Part shown: piece by piece, positions 1 to 12,900 of the stretch
Layout: each line of letters starts with the position of its first letter
Position numbering within the stretch: the stretch's first letter is position 1
Source of the DNA: Cavenderia fasciculata
Taxonomy: Eukaryota > Evosea > Eumycetozoa > Acytosteliales > Cavenderiaceae
Direction of reading: 5' to 3'
Length of the DNA stretch: 64,000 nucleotides
NCBI RefSeq assembly: GCF_000203815.1
Contig: NW_004457703.1
Span: 372,001 to 436,000, forward strand
Notes under the pieces: generated by a model
Seen by the model: the letters and a program-made list of their open reading frames with translations, nothing else
Told to the model about the DNA's origin: nothing
The model's database searches: none
Program-made: the position numbers and the translations under genes

Positions 1-58
1 GAAGTTCCACTTCCTCTTTATATTTTGAAGTTCTGTTTGGCAGAGACACAAATATTAT

Positions 59-418
59 CTATATTCCGCCATGTATGGTTTGTTTGAGAGACATGATGAT
101 AAAGGATAAGGAAAAGGATAATTTGATCGAAAATTCTCGGGATGATTTCGGAATATAGAAGTTTACAAAGAAATGGGTCAAAACTCTTCTTTGAGAGATC
201 ACAATGGTATCGGGTATTATGTCCTCGATCTTAACAACCTGCCTACATTCTTTTTTGATTGGGAAAACACAATACTTATCTATTATACCGTACGGATACT
301 TTTCTCTAATAACCATCTTTTTGATTCCGGAAACCAGATAAAAATATCCTATACTGCTGCAAAGCAAATGATTGTCACGGAAAATAACAAGAGCAATGAC
401 GAAACCACTCACATTCAC
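59..418 (-). CDS. Possible coding fragment, unknown protein
   Basis: An open frame of about 119 codons on the minus strand, opening with GTG rather than ATG, so if real it is an exon or part of a longer gene rather than a complete ORF. The predicted protein mixes hydrophobic and basic residues and matches no family I recognise. Base composition is less AT-rich than typical dictyostelid spacer, which mildly favours coding. A 104-codon frame on the other strand (173-487) overlaps it, so the coding strand is uncertain. The sequence leading into it (420-490, minus) also reads as polar, Lys/Asn-rich residues and could be an upstream exon. Confidence 0.2.
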   Translation of the reverse strand: MNVSGFVIALVIFRDNHLLCSSIGYFYLVSGIKKMVIREKYPYGIIDKYCVFPIKKECRQVVKIEDIIPDTIVISQRRVLTHFFVNFYIPKSSREFSIKLSFSLSFIIMSLKQTIHGGI

Positions 419-524
419 TTTTCAATGGAATTGTTTTTGTTTGATTTTTTACAACGATACTTTTTTCGGTCAACACCAACCTCCTAGATAGGCAAAGAAA
501 AAGGGGGGGTGATGTAATTAGAGA

Positions 525-685
525 GGGTTGAGGATAAAAAAAAAAAAAAATCTATTTTTCAATTTTTTTAATTTTTTTCTCCTTCTCTCTCTTGAAGTTT
601 TTCATCATCTACAAGTACGGGTTCAATCGAGCATTGCAATTCAATACTCAAACATTAATCATTAATATTTTATATATATAGAAAA
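525..685 (+). promoter_or_regulatory. Promoter and 5' leader of the cathepsin D gene
   Basis: The 160 bases before the start codon contain a poly(A) run (about 536-550), a T-rich stretch (about 551-590) and a TATA-like alternating run at about 668-680 just before the ATG. Homopolymer A/T tracts and AT-rich leaders are usual in dictyostelid promoters. No specific factor site can be assigned. Confidence 0.4.
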
Positions 686-2104
686 ATGAGATTCATTTCT
701 GCCATTGCCATGTTTTTGGCCTTCATCGTGGTTGCACAAGCTTACGTGTAAGAACGAACCAAAACAAATAGATAATAATAATAGATAGACATATGACATG
801 TGACATTTGATGATCATATGAAAAATATAGATATACGATCGATTAGTTTTGGATATATCTATATCATATATATATCTTATCATATATCACACACACAACA
901 CAGTCAGTCAATATATATCTAGATTCAATAATTCTTATGATGACTAATATTTATCTTTTTATTTATTTTTTTTAATTTACTATTCCTTTTTCTTTTTAGT
1001 GTACCACTTGGATTTAATAAGGTAACTCGTCAAGCCTTGAGAAGAATTCCACAAAACCTCCAAAAGAAGTATATGTTGGCTGCCGCTGGTACCACCATTC
1101 CACTTTCTGATTTTGAGGATGCTCAATACTATGGTGCCATCACCATTGGTACTCCAGGTCAACCATTCAAGGTTGTATTCGATACTGGTTCATCCAACCT
1201 TTGGATCCCATCCAAGAAGTGCCCAATCACTGTCATTGCCTGTGACTTGCACAACAAGTACGACTCTACCAAGTCATCATCCTTTGTCCAAAACGGAACC
1301 GATTTCTCCATCCAATACGGATCTGGAGCCATGTCTGGTTTTGTCTCTGAAGACACTGTCCAAGTTGGTTCATTGTCTGTCAAGAACCAATTGTTTGCCG
1401 AAGCCACCGCCGAACCAGGTATTGCCTTTGACTTTGCCAAGTTTGACGGTATCCTCGGTCTTGCTTTCCAATCCATCTCTGTCAACAACATCCCACCCGT
1501 CTTCTACAACATGATGGATCAAGGTCTCGTTGCCCAACCACTCTTTGCTTTCTGGTTGTCCAAGACTGCCTCACCAACCAACGGTGGTGAACTCTCTTTC
1601 GGTTCAATCGATAACTCCAAGTTTACCGGTGCCATCACCTACGTCCCACTCACCAACCGTACCTACTGGGAATTCTCCATGGACGACGTCCAATATGATG
1701 GAAACTCTCTCGGATACTGTGGCAAGACTGGTTGTCGTGCCATCGCCGATTCCGGTACCTCTCTCCTCGCCGGTCCAACTGAACAAATCGAAGCCATCAA
1801 CACCAAGTTGGGTGCCGTCTCTGTCAATGGTGAAGCCATCTTCCCATCATGCAATGTCATCTCTTCACTCCCAGACGTCCAAATCGTCCTCGCCGGTACC
1901 ACCTTTGTTTTGACCCCAACCGACTACATCCTCCAAATCACTGAATTCGGTAAGACTACCTGTCTCTCTGGCTTTATGGGTATTGATATCCCAGCTCCAA
2001 TTGGTCCACTCTATATTTTAGGTGACGTTTTCATTTCCACCTATTATACAATCTTTGACTTCGGCAATTCACGTGTCGGCTTTGCACAAGCCGTCCAAGC
2101 CTAA
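686..2104 (+). CDS. ctsD: Cathepsin D-like aspartic protease (peptidase family A1)
   Basis: Two exons, 686-747 and 1000-2104, with a 252-base AT-rich GT-AG intron; the spliced frame encodes 388 residues, close to the usual length of cathepsin D. Exon 1 encodes a signal peptide (residues 1 to about 19, hydrophobic core ending VVAQA), followed by a short basic propeptide rich in Arg/Lys. Both catalytic aspartates are present: VFDTGSSNLW (Asp about 82) and AIADSGTSLL (Asp about 271). The flap Tyr is in SIQYGSGAMSG (about 127). NGT and NRT are possible N-glycosylation sites. Family A1 enzymes of this type are lysosomal or phagosomal endopeptidases active at acid pH, so a role in digesting engulfed bacteria is expected. 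Codons are strongly biased to C-ending forms, unlike the neighbouring giant genes, as is common for highly expressed dictyostelid genes. The symbol follows the Dictyostelium orthologue; orthology is inferred. Confidence 0.95.
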
Positions 2105-2207
2105 GGATTGAGTGATTAATCAATAGCACTGTTCAATAAACTAATAAATCATTAGATATAACATAACAATCAATCAAATATTACTTGTATTTGTATAAAT
2201 ATTTATC

Positions 2208-2305
2208 TCTTTGACTTTGGCAATTCACGTGTCGGCTTTGCACAAGCCGTCCAAGCCTACGGATTGAGTGATTGATCAATAGCACTGTTCAATAAACTAA
2301 TAAAT
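2208..2305 (+). repeat. Partial tandem duplicate of the ctsD 3' end
   Basis: About 98 bases repeat 2052-2149, the last coding bases plus the start of the ctsD 3' untranslated region, at an offset of 156 bases. Differences are few: a synonymous-type change near the start, the stop codon TAA reading TAC, and one change in the tail. The copy has no upstream exon, so it is a fragment downstream of the intact gene, not a second gene. Confidence 0.9.
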
Positions 2306-2414
2306 TTTCTCTCTTCAACAAATAATTATTTGTATCTCTATACTTTTTTTTATCTATCTATCTATCTTTTGTCATTTATAATTCAAGTAGATCTACTTAT
2401 AGTACCAGCATAGC

Positions 2415-3040
2415 AAAGGAATACCTTGGTGGCTTGGCCCCAGGTCGAGGGGTCAAGTTCCTCTTAACAACTGGGTACACCACCTACGTCCAATCTTTCA
2501 CATCAGTTCAAACCACATACAAACACTCCAATCTCAACAACAACAACCACGATTACAACAACAACAATACTTGAATCCGTCCCGTGCTGGTTAGATAGGA
2601 CACTGTGAATCTGTAACCCTTGGTACACATGGGTATCGCATCGCTCAACACGCCAAAGAAAATGGAATCACCACTGACATTGACGTCATTGCTCTCCCCG
2701 CTACCAACTGTGAACAATGTATGCTCAAGGACCGTGTCATTGCCTTGTTTGTTGAGAACCAACCAAAGACCGTCCCAGCTCGTCAATGCGATGTTTGTAG
2801 TTTAGTCCGCTCCATCAAACGCCCTTTCTCCAATGGTTGTTCTGAAATTAAATGTCCACCAATGCGACCAATTGTTTCAGTCTGGCCAAGCCATCATGGA
2901 GAAGCATATAGTCACTCCCGGTGTGACATGTTCTCATGAACAACAAATGATGATGGGTCACGTTTATCATCACCGAGACAGCCCAGCTCCCAATTCTCAA
3001 CCATCAAGATCTTTTCATGGTACAGTGCAAAGTCAGGCCT
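2415..3040 (+). pseudogene. Decayed protein-coding fragment of unknown family
   Basis: This stretch has the C-ending codon bias of expressed genes but no single open frame. Three blocks read as protein-like in different frames: about 2425-2573 (ending in an Asn-rich run), about 2600-2840 (Cys-containing, including the short string NCEQCMLKDR) and about 2835-3040 (including HQCDQLFQSG and a Met/His-rich tail). I do not recognise the parent family. A multi-exon gene is a less likely alternative because no convincing GT-AG introns separate the blocks. Confidence 0.4.
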
Positions 3041-3456
3041 GACTTACTCTTATCTTTGTTTTTCGTATGTTTTGTTGTACGATTGTTGATGGGATGGGAG
3101 ACTACGGTGGTGGCCTTTACATTAATGAAGCCTAGGTTCACTTGAATATTAACGATTTCAACATAGAGAGTTGGTGGTGAACTTGAATCAGGAAGTGATG
3201 TATCGGTGTCATCATCTTCAGTATCAGTATGAATAATTGGACCATTTGGATACACAAGATCAAGGATATCTTGTATCTCTTTGGACGATGGTACATAGTC
3301 GGCTTGTGGAGTAGTGACACACGATTGGTACACATATCTGTGTGAACGATTGGACTGTTTGGATGTACACAAATGGCGAGGAGTATCTTGGTTTGGAGGA
3401 ACACCTAGAATGGCTCGGGTATACCAAATTCGACCAGTATGTATTGGCAATAACAA
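3004..3456 (-). CDS. Open reading frame of unknown function, probably a relic
   Basis: An open frame of about 150 codons with a Thr/Ser/Asp-rich middle (DTEDDDTDTS) and a basic tail. It contains two imperfect copies of a short segment, around 3236-3290 and 3340-3390, so part of it arose by internal duplication. No domain is recognised. It overlaps the end of the decayed plus-strand fragment. It starts with a non-ATG codon and has no visible upstream exon, so it is more likely a gene fragment than a working gene. Confidence 0.2.
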   Translation of the reverse strand: MLLPIHTGRIWYTRAILGVPPNQDTPRHLCTSKQSNRSHRYVYQSCVTTPQADYVPSSKEIQDILDLVYPNGPIIHTDTEDDDTDTSLPDSSSPPTLYVEIVNIQVNLGFINVKATTVVSHPINNRTTKHTKNKDKSKSGLTLHCTMKRS

Positions 3457-3931
3457 ATTATAAAATTACAAGTATAAAAAAATAGATGACTAATACTATT
3501 TCCAATGTTAAATAATTATTTATAGAGATTTAATAGTTGGTATGGTATAGTCTCTTAAGCGGCCAATTTATCAAATATTGTGTATTCCCAAAAATCAATA
3601 GACATTGCATCGCACCAATTTTTGGTGTCTCTATATAAAACTTGTAGATGTACCTTTATAAAATAAGCATACATTATTACAAAGGTTCGGATGTTTTTGG
3701 AAAAGAATAGTTGTTGGGTATTATTTTGATCATCATCAAAATACTATTCAACCATTCTTTTTTTTTCCAAAAATATCCGAACTTATGCATGTCAAATTTG
3801 AAACAGGAATACTCATCATCATGATATCATGGTCTGCCAAGACTCTAGCTAAAAACTTATCAGTCCATCAAAAAATAAATCAATAGGTAGACTTTTTTTC
3901 AATCAAATATTATTTATTATTTTTTTTCTTT
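3457..3931. other. AT-rich spacer at the left edge of the giant-gene array
   Basis: About 475 bases with no supported gene. It lies between the decayed fragments and the stop codon of A1 and contains the long imperfect palindrome listed separately. Similarity of A1 to its sister genes stops close to 3941, so this spacer sits just outside the repeated unit. Confidence 0.6.
3685..3782. repeat. Long imperfect palindrome (hairpin, about 98 bases)
   Basis: The arms begin GTTCGGAT and end ATCCGAAC and pair almost throughout, meeting at about 3732 around TGATCATCA with almost no loop. The right arm has a slightly longer T run. No coding potential is seen. A foldback or MITE-type relic or an extruding hairpin are both possible; no clear target-site duplication is visible. 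Confidence 0.75.
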
Positions 3932-6900
3932 TTAATTTGACTTTTGACTAATAGATACCAAATTATTGTCACCCAATACTACCAAACATTGATCGGGGAA
4001 TGAATAGGTTGTTACTCTATTGGCACATGCTTTGTTCAATGTACACCAACCAAAATCAGATAATCTAAAACTACCAATATCCAAATATAATTTACTATTT
4101 TCATTTGAATTTAAATAACCATAACAATTTCCTAAAAAAAAAAAAAAAGAGAATATTAATAAATGATTTGACGATTTCTTTTTTTTTTTAATATTTGTTT
4201 TTTTATATTTGTTTCTCTTTTACCTTTTTGATAAAGTGGAATATCTCTATTAAATCTATTTTGATAGAGGGTAAATTCTGGTATTGGAGTATAGTATTGA
4301 GAAGGAATATTGATGAATTTAAGTTTCTCTGTCATATATTGATGGGATCGAAGAGAAAAGAAACCTCTTTGGTCAGAGGTTGTAGATGATACACCAATTG
4401 AAACGGCGACACCCAAGACTCCAACTTCATTTTGATCCATTATATTATTACGATTGAGATCAATGAAAACTTGACCTTGAATGAGATCTTGTAATAGTGG
4501 TGAAAATGAATGGTCAGTAAAAATGGTCCAAGAGAAAGCAGTAGTCTTTGTTTGAGTTTCAAAAGAGACGCTGACAGATGGCCTAAGACCCCAGTATGCA
4601 AGAGTGGTGGTGACGGTAGATAGTTGGCTAGTGTCTTGATCGTTAAAACATTGAGGCGTTGTTCCAGACAAGAGTAGAATATTACCAATACATTGTGTTT
4701 GAGACAAGAGGACCTTGTTTGGATGTGTTGGTGGTTCACGATAATATTTAATATATCCTGCAATTGCATCATAAACCATATAGACGAGACCATTGGTTAG
4801 GAACTGACCATTTCTGAGAGCTTGTCCTGCTACCATGTACGACCCAGGTAACATGGAATATTGTACCTTGGTTCCATCTTGGGAATATCTCGCCCAAACA
4901 ACATGACCGTTTGCATTTAGCATGAGAATCTGCCAAAAGAAACCTTGAGCGTAGCCAGTGGGAGCAACCAAGAAGTAGCGACCTCCAAGTCCAGATGTAT
5001 AGGTACACCATCCTTTTACACCTGCACTATCGACCGAGCATAAATCACCATCAGCATAGAAAACAAGTTTTGTTTGCACAGTCGGTAAATAAGTGACTTG
5101 TGTCCATTCTTGATTGTCATTTCGATCTTTAAGGACTACACCATAATTTGGATGAACAAAGAGTGTATAGAAATCATTACCAATCGTTTGAGTAACCAAT
5201 AATTGGTTTCTAGTTGGGTCGAGACAATCCAAATAACCAAGTCCTGATCCAAGTGGTCCATAGATTGCAAATTCTGTTATTGAAGCTCTAAGTCTTGCCC
5301 ATAATACTCTTCCCAATTGATCTTGTATCATTGCTCCATCGGGGTGGGTTGAGAAATATCTCATTGTTATACCTTCAAGGATGGTTTTAGTACTACTGGA
5401 TCCTCCCAAACCAGATGCAACAAGAGAGGTACTTGAAAGGGTAAGAGTTTTTAGGTTCGAGACAGAGTAACTTTCAATAACAGTTGTGGTTGCAGAGTCT
5501 ACAGATTCTATAAGGACTCCATATGTTTTGGGGATTGATTGCGACGTTTGTTTCAAAACAACATTGGTAAATCGATTGTACATTGTGATAGAGGTTAAAC
5601 GTTCATTTAGTTGCAATGTGTTGGGACCATTATTGGCATCGAGATAGGTACCTGGTATGGTTGGGACAGGATATCTAACTGGATAGGTAATGGTATAGGT
5701 GGTGTACAATTGAATGTTTCCAGGTTGCAATTTGACGACCAATTGTCTGTCAGATGCAGGCACCGTTGGGAATAAACAAATGAGAACTTCTGAACACTTG
5801 AGTTGTACTCCTTCCAAATGTAGTGACAATGATCTAGAGGATTGGAATGGATTGGCAGGTAAACGAACATAACCACCTTCAGTGGGAACAATGGTATTGA
5901 ATATATTCTTGTGGGCAACCTCTATACTGTAAATATCAGTATTTGTAGGGATTGTGAATACATTATTATTGGTTGTTCCAATGAACGGTCCAACCATAGA
6001 CGAATCACTCTTGAATATCAATACTACCACATCTGGTGAAAAGGTAATGATTTTTCTTGCACGATTATTATTCCAAGATAGTCTTGTTAAAATGTCATTT
6101 TTGTAAACACCCATTGGCAGTGTAAGAACGGTATTTTGGACATCATACAATTCTACCATATATCCAATCACTGTCGGTTTGGTTGTGATTCCAATTTGAA
6201 TGGCAGTTGATAGAGGATTGAATGAATCAATCTTGATATTGTTTGTAATTGCATATTGATGTGATGACTGGGGTGGAGCAACAATCGATATTGTTGTCAA
6301 TTGACCAGGATTTTTTGGAATTAAAATAGCAGTTGTTGAAGAAACAAGAGTTTCTAGTGAGATATCTTTACCTTGGAAAGAATAAGAGGTTCGAACCAAC
6401 ATTGGATAAACGAGTGGTGGATATAATCCATTAGAGCCTGCTCCAATAAAAAGATCTTCATAAAGATCAACCCTAATGTTGAAACCTTCTATAATAGAAA
6501 TAGTATTGTCATTGTTATTAGCTCGTATACAACTTGGAGGCATTGATACCGATGTGATTGGGTATTGACAAGTTTGACCTTCTAAACACCATCCAGCATA
6601 ATTTGAAAGGTTTATTATTCCTTCAACAAATTCAATTTGATTCGTTCCTGAAATTAAATATCCATTACATTTTAAATCTAAAAATAAATAAAAGAGTTAA
6701 TAAATATCATATTTATATTTTCTTTTCATTTTCTCTTACTGATTTTAGTCAATGGAACATTAATTGTAAAAGAGGTAAAATCAAATGATGGAGAATCTTG
6801 TTGATAAAATGAAATAATTGATTGTGGGGGAAAAGATTCACTTGTTGGACCAAAAACTTGAAGAGCCTTGATTTGATTAAAACTTTTTGTTTGCATTGTG

Positions 6901-9900
6901 TAACCAGTAGATGTACTGAAAGTAAAAGACGATGGTACATTGTAAATTTCTAATCGAACTCCTGGGATAATTTTTTCACCAATTTCATAGATTCCATTAA
7001 GATTGGTATCATGGAAAACCAAACCAGATACAGTCACCGTGGTAAGTGAAACTGGGTAGGAATTTAAAAGCCAGTCGTTGGTTTTGATGAAAATTCTTGC
7101 GTTTGGTGAGATTTCTCCTAATCTTTGAAGACCACAATACCAAGTACGACCACTAATTGTAATTAGTTGGCATGGGAACGAATCAATCTTTTCATTTACA
7201 GAAATGTAAAGTGGAGCTGAACCAAAAATATCAGGTAATGAAAATGTTTGTCCATATGGGGCAAGTACTATTCCTTGTAGGATTCCAAGTGGAGATACTG
7301 AAACAGTAGTAATGGGAGCTGCTGGGGACAAGGTAATGTCGGTTGCTTGGGTATAGGAATAGGTAACTCCTTGGTGAACGATATGAACTATAGTGTTGGG
7401 AGTAGGAACTACCCTTGTTATAGTGGTCATAGCAAGTGGGAATACACCAATTGGCAAGTTAACAGCTCCATTATTAGTGGTATCTAGTCGAGTAGAGCGA
7501 GGATATTGGTCTTTGTTGTAGTAAGCTATATTGATATCTTTTCGTTGATCGACCATCGACATTGTATTAAATTCAACATCCATTGTACTGTAGATACTTG
7601 TAAACCTGGGATTAGAGTAGGTAACCTGACCAAAGGTGATAGTGCAGACACTTTTAGGACAATAAAAAGTACAAACAGAACTACTGCAATCTTGCAAGTG
7701 TGTGGTTATTCCGTCACTTATAGTTGTCTTTGAAAGTGCACCTCTAATATTTGGTTCATTCGCATCCAATACTAAATTTAAATTTAAATCTTCATACAAA
7801 ACTATATTAATAATATTTGCTAAACAAAATTATAAAAAAAAAATATAACATTAATAATCTTAATGATCCTTTCTTTTTTTGGTCTTGTTCAATATTAAAT
7901 ATACATACTGTAAAGATAAATTTGACCTGTAGTACTTGATATGTAAATGGATGATGACCAAGGAATATTAAAAGAATAGGATACCTGACATTCTGTTGTA
8001 AAACACCAACCAAACCATCCAACATTTATATTGTTTTGAATATTTAAAGTTTCTTGATTATAGGTGACCGTTCCAGCGATTCCAACTTTTGTATACCCAC
8101 CAAAATCTACAGTTTTAATCCCGCTGTTGGCAATTAAAGAGATTGAGAATGTATCTCTAGGGAATATGATACTTGATGAAGTAGCCTTGATTTTATAGTC
8201 TCCAAGTGGAATTTCTGAAAACATATATTCAGATGTGTCAGTGACTACTGATTGAGTAAATTGACCATCTGTTGATGTCAATGTAATTGTAACTTGTGCA
8301 TTGGTGGTTTGGTCACCTTGTGAATGGATATTATTATGATCCATGTCGAGGTAGATACGTCCAACAATTGATACATCAAAATCGAACCTGCTCGATAATT
8401 GTCCGTTGATAATGACAGCAACACCCAAGGCAGATGAGACGTATGGAGAGGTACAAACAACAGTGTAGGAATCTTGGAATTCAGCCCTTACCTGATAGCT
8501 CTGTAAAGAGGTATATAAAATGACTGATGAAGAACTTGCCTCAATTCCAGGTGGAATAAAGTTGTACCCTTTGATTGATAATTGGTTTCCTGAAAACTTT
8601 ATAGCACTGGCAATTGATGGTGGTAAATAAGAAGCCAATAAAGGGTTGGAGTTCCAAGGTGTCATTGTTTTTCCATTGATTGTTCCACTTAGTTGAATAT
8701 CTTTACCAACACCAGCTGGAATGGTACATTCCATGAGAAGGTTAAATGGTTGACATTGCATCGACTCTGCAAAGTAGATAGAATCGATATCATAAATAGA
8801 TGATCCCAATGAATTACCTTCTATTCTCATTACTTGGCCACCAGAGGTATTGAATAGTTTTGGTGTGACGAAATCAACATAGGGAATATCGTATGTTACT
8901 GGCATCGTAGCTGTTTGACCACCAACATTAACGACAATCTGGCTACTTCCACTACCTTTTGGTACGATAAAGGTAATCACTTCTGGTGAGTAGTCGAGAA
9001 CTTGGCACTTTTGTTTGTTGATTGTAACATGTGGACCAATGTCACTGTTTTTCAATCCAAAATACTTTCCATACAAATAAATGGTTTGACCAACATGAAC
9101 AGTGGTCGATGGACTGACTGAATGAATAATGGGTGGTCTAAAGGTAACCAATGATGTATCAATATTGGCTTTGTTTAGATTGGTTGTATACAAAGAGTTG
9201 GTGGATTGTTGGATTGAAACGGTTCTATCAACACCAAAATCATTGGAAGCTGGTAGACAAATGATAAGATCATTTTGGATTGAAACAATTGAACAATCAC
9301 TCTTTCCAATCTTTATATTTAAATTGAGAGCATTATTACCAAAATTGTTACCTGATATGGTCATAAAGTTTGATGTTAATGTTGGGCTTTGAATTTCATT
9401 TATGATTGGTTGATTATAGTTGAAATGGAATCGAGAGAGGATTCCAATAGATGATGAAACAGTTGAAACGATATGATTGTTTCCAATACCAGGTGGAACG
9501 ATACATTTTAACATGGTCGTTGAAATAAATAGAGTTGATTGGCAAATAGTCTTTCCAATTTTAACTTTAGAGTTTGAACTAAAATGAATACCTCCAATGT
9601 CAATACTATAACCACCTACAGTAGATCCACTCAATGGTGTAACTGATGTGATAATATCTGTGGATTGACGACAAATACCACTTGACAAGTCAAAATTTGG
9701 TAATTCAAAATTGGTTCTTGTATTCTTTTGCAGGTCACAGAGCTTGTTGTTGAGAGTTGCAACTAAAAATCCTTCATCACCACCGTTTTCCATTTGTGGA
9801 ACAAAATACAATTCAAAATCTTTCCCATATTTCTTTACCAATGTTGATGGATGTGATCTAAATGAAACAAGTAACGTTGTGATTTGGACAATCGTTGATA

Positions 9901-12900
9901 ATGATGCTATAAATTTGATACCAGATTGTGATGTACGAATATCAATATCAACACCATGTTGATTTGAATTGATATTGTCTAGCATTTCAATAGCTCCAAG
10001 TGTTTGTGTATTTGAAAGAATGTCTACAAATAGAGTTTGAACACCTTGATTTTTATCTTGAATGTTGATCCATTTATCAAGAGCACCCTTTAGATCCGAG
10101 TAATAGGTGCTTTGTACCGATCCAGATCCATACAATTCTCTAGTGATACTGTCAACGTCATAGTTGTTTGGATAGTTTTCTGATAAAACTTCCAATATGT
10201 GAGAGATTGACAAAGAGGAAGACGAAGATGAGGAAGAGGATACAAAGGTACGAGAATTTGGAAAACTTGGAGGTCTTGATAAAATACCAGCATTTGGATC
10301 GGGTGCAGGTTGCAATAATTGTAATGTTTCAAATAAAGGTCTCTCACTCTTTAGAATATTCTCTTGTTTGGCATAAAACTTTTCAAAAGTATCAATTCCT
10401 TCATCTTGAATTTTTATACTTGATAGGGCCTTTAGAATCCAATCAAAAGAAAGATTCGGATTGGGATTTACGGGAGGGACTGGCATTAGGATTTTCCAAA
10501 ATGCAGATGCAATCTTTAGATAATCATCAGTTCTTTAAAAAAAACAATGATTAGTTATCATTATTATTATTATATTATTAGTTTTTTTTTTAACTTTACG
10601 ATCGTAAATTTTCCAAATCTTGACTTTGTGCTAAAAGAAAGCACGGGTTGAAACTGGTAACTGGGGGTACAAGTGCTAGAGCTTGGTTATGTAAATACCT
10701 TGTCAAGGCCAAAAGAATACCATTGATAAATGTTTTTTGAGAGTCTGTTGATTGTGATCCAGTATTGATTGATTTAAAAATGTCAAGTACTTGTGATTGT
10801 TCTTGGATGGTTCTATTATGGTAGTAGGCAAGTAATAATAGATAGGTTTGTTCTTCTTGACAAATGGGAGTTCCACCATTCAAAACAATCACTCTATTTT
10901 GAGTATCATAATGCGATATAGTGTTGGGTTGTGGTTGTTCGATGATATATTTGACTTTGGTCATACTTGGTAGTTGAGGGGCAAGTTTGGTGAATTGTTG
11001 TTGAATCAACCAACTGTAATAGATTCTTTGGTAATCATCAATACCAGAAATAGGGTACACATAGATAGGGGGACTGGATTGGGGACTGGATTGGGTTGGT
11101 GAATGGGTGATTCGGTTCGTTCGATAGTGTGATAATTGGTGACAATTATGGTTGGGAGGGTTAGGGTTACACACTGAAGCAACTGAATCGTCATTTGCAT
11201 AGTATTCGACTTTAAGTTCCTTTTTGGCTACAAGTTCCTCTGGCGGTGTAAAAAAGGGTGGTAGGATATTGGAGATTTGAGAAAAGGGAGTCTCTGCACC
11301 TGGAACACCAAATCCCCTGGGTGAAATAGTAGTACGGAGGGCATTGTATCTAATTTTTTTTGATCCATAGAAACTGTGAGTTTCGTAGGGGATCAGTTTG
11401 TAGTCTTGGAATACTCTTGGCGCTGGGGCTGGTTGGATGACTTTGTATGATACTGATTCATAAAGTGCGACGGTCACTGGGTTTTGAAAGTTGGGAGTTG
11501 GGTTCAGAAAGGTGAGAGAGGTGTCCAATTGAATAGACAATAGAACACTTGATGCTCTTTCTACATCTTCACTTCGAGTGTGAGAAATTCCATACTCTAT
11601 CATTGTATTTGACCTGGTATCAATAGGTGCAACTAGTTTATACCTAGTTACAGCTCTGTGAAATTGATCTACCAAAGTTGGAGATTGAAAACAAAATGCT
11701 CCACCACCTCTTCCAGGCTAAAAATAAAATAAAAAAATAATATTAATAAAATCGGTTGTTCAAATTATTATTTTTTGTTACTTTAATTACCTGAGAATAT
11801 TCTCTATTACTATCACCGACACAAAACCAGTCTCCAGTGGTACCACCTCTAGATGTGGGTAAAAAAGTGTAGGCAATCTTGGAGTGGTCAGCAGTGTCGA
11901 TATTCTCCCGTATACCTGGATAAATAATTTTTGAACTAACATTTATAAGATAGGGCGATGGGATCAAAGCGTGAGAATTTCTGAAAGTTTGAACAAAGAG
12001 TTGCGTACCAAGAGTACGAGCAGCATACTCCCATGTATCCACACCACCAAATGGATAGCAATAACGATATTTCCAAGTGCTTGTAGATCCTATAGAATTG
12101 TCGCATTCCTGGGGTTTAGCAGTATAAAATGTCAAGAAAAGATGATTATTTGCTGCGCTCTGGTGCAGATATTCAGTTGGGTAGTGAATTGCATTCTTTG
12201 GAAACCTTTGTGTGACGTTGCCTCTAAATGCTAAAACGTCATAAGGATGGACTGGTGGGAGTGGGGTAGTGGATAAATTGCTTGTCATTGCAGTTTTAGC
12301 AAAATATGTTCCACCTACTACCGGAAAGTTGTTTATACAATTGGGACCCATTGACAAGGCAATACAATTCTTTGAGAAAAAGAGGTAAATTAGTCATTAA
12401 AAAAAAAAACGAATTTGACATATAAAGTTTACTACAATTCTTACTTCTATATTTGTTGCACCAGCTCCATCTATATTCAACATTTTGGTAGATTGAGATT
12501 GTGGAACTTTGATTTTGTAGATGTTTGCATTGTTGATGATAATATAATCTGCAACTGTGTCGAGTTCAGCCAATCCAATAAAAGGACGACAAAAATAATG
12601 TTGTTTTTTATGTTTTTCTCCTAAAAACGCTGGTTTTTTGTCTGGAAAATCATGCTCAGTATAATCCTCTGGTGGAAAAGCTGGATTAGAGTGCCTAAAA
12701 AAAAAGAAAGATTAATTAACCGTTAATATTAAAATTATTCCATTTGAAAGATTAATTGTCATTAAAAACTTAAACTAACTTACAAGACATGAACTCCATG
12801 TATTTGATTACTATGTTCTTGCCACTAGCAGAAAATAAATAAATTGTGTGGTTAATAGTTCAAAGTCGTCCCGGTTTAATATATTCTATTTATCTCTCTC

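Noticed and set aside
1113-1514. Second open frame inside ctsD exon 2 (and minus-strand frames 1159-1491, 1663-1902)
   Set aside because: Shadow frames of the cathepsin D coding sequence, low-complexity Ser/Pro composition, no homology.
2320-2370. TATC and GATA repeats here and at 39584-39610 and 63609-63632 as factor sites
   Set aside because: Simple microsatellites that vary in length between copies; no evidence of a regulatory role.
7909-10532. Bacterial contamination or recent transfer, suggested by SdrD- and Cna-B-like modules
   Set aside because: Spliceosomal introns, dictyostelid composition and known presence of such modules in amoebozoan colossins argue for a native gene.
10168-10554. 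Plus-strand open frame opposite A1 exon 13
   Set aside because: Antisense shadow of a well-supported exon; the same pattern recurs opposite A2 and A3.
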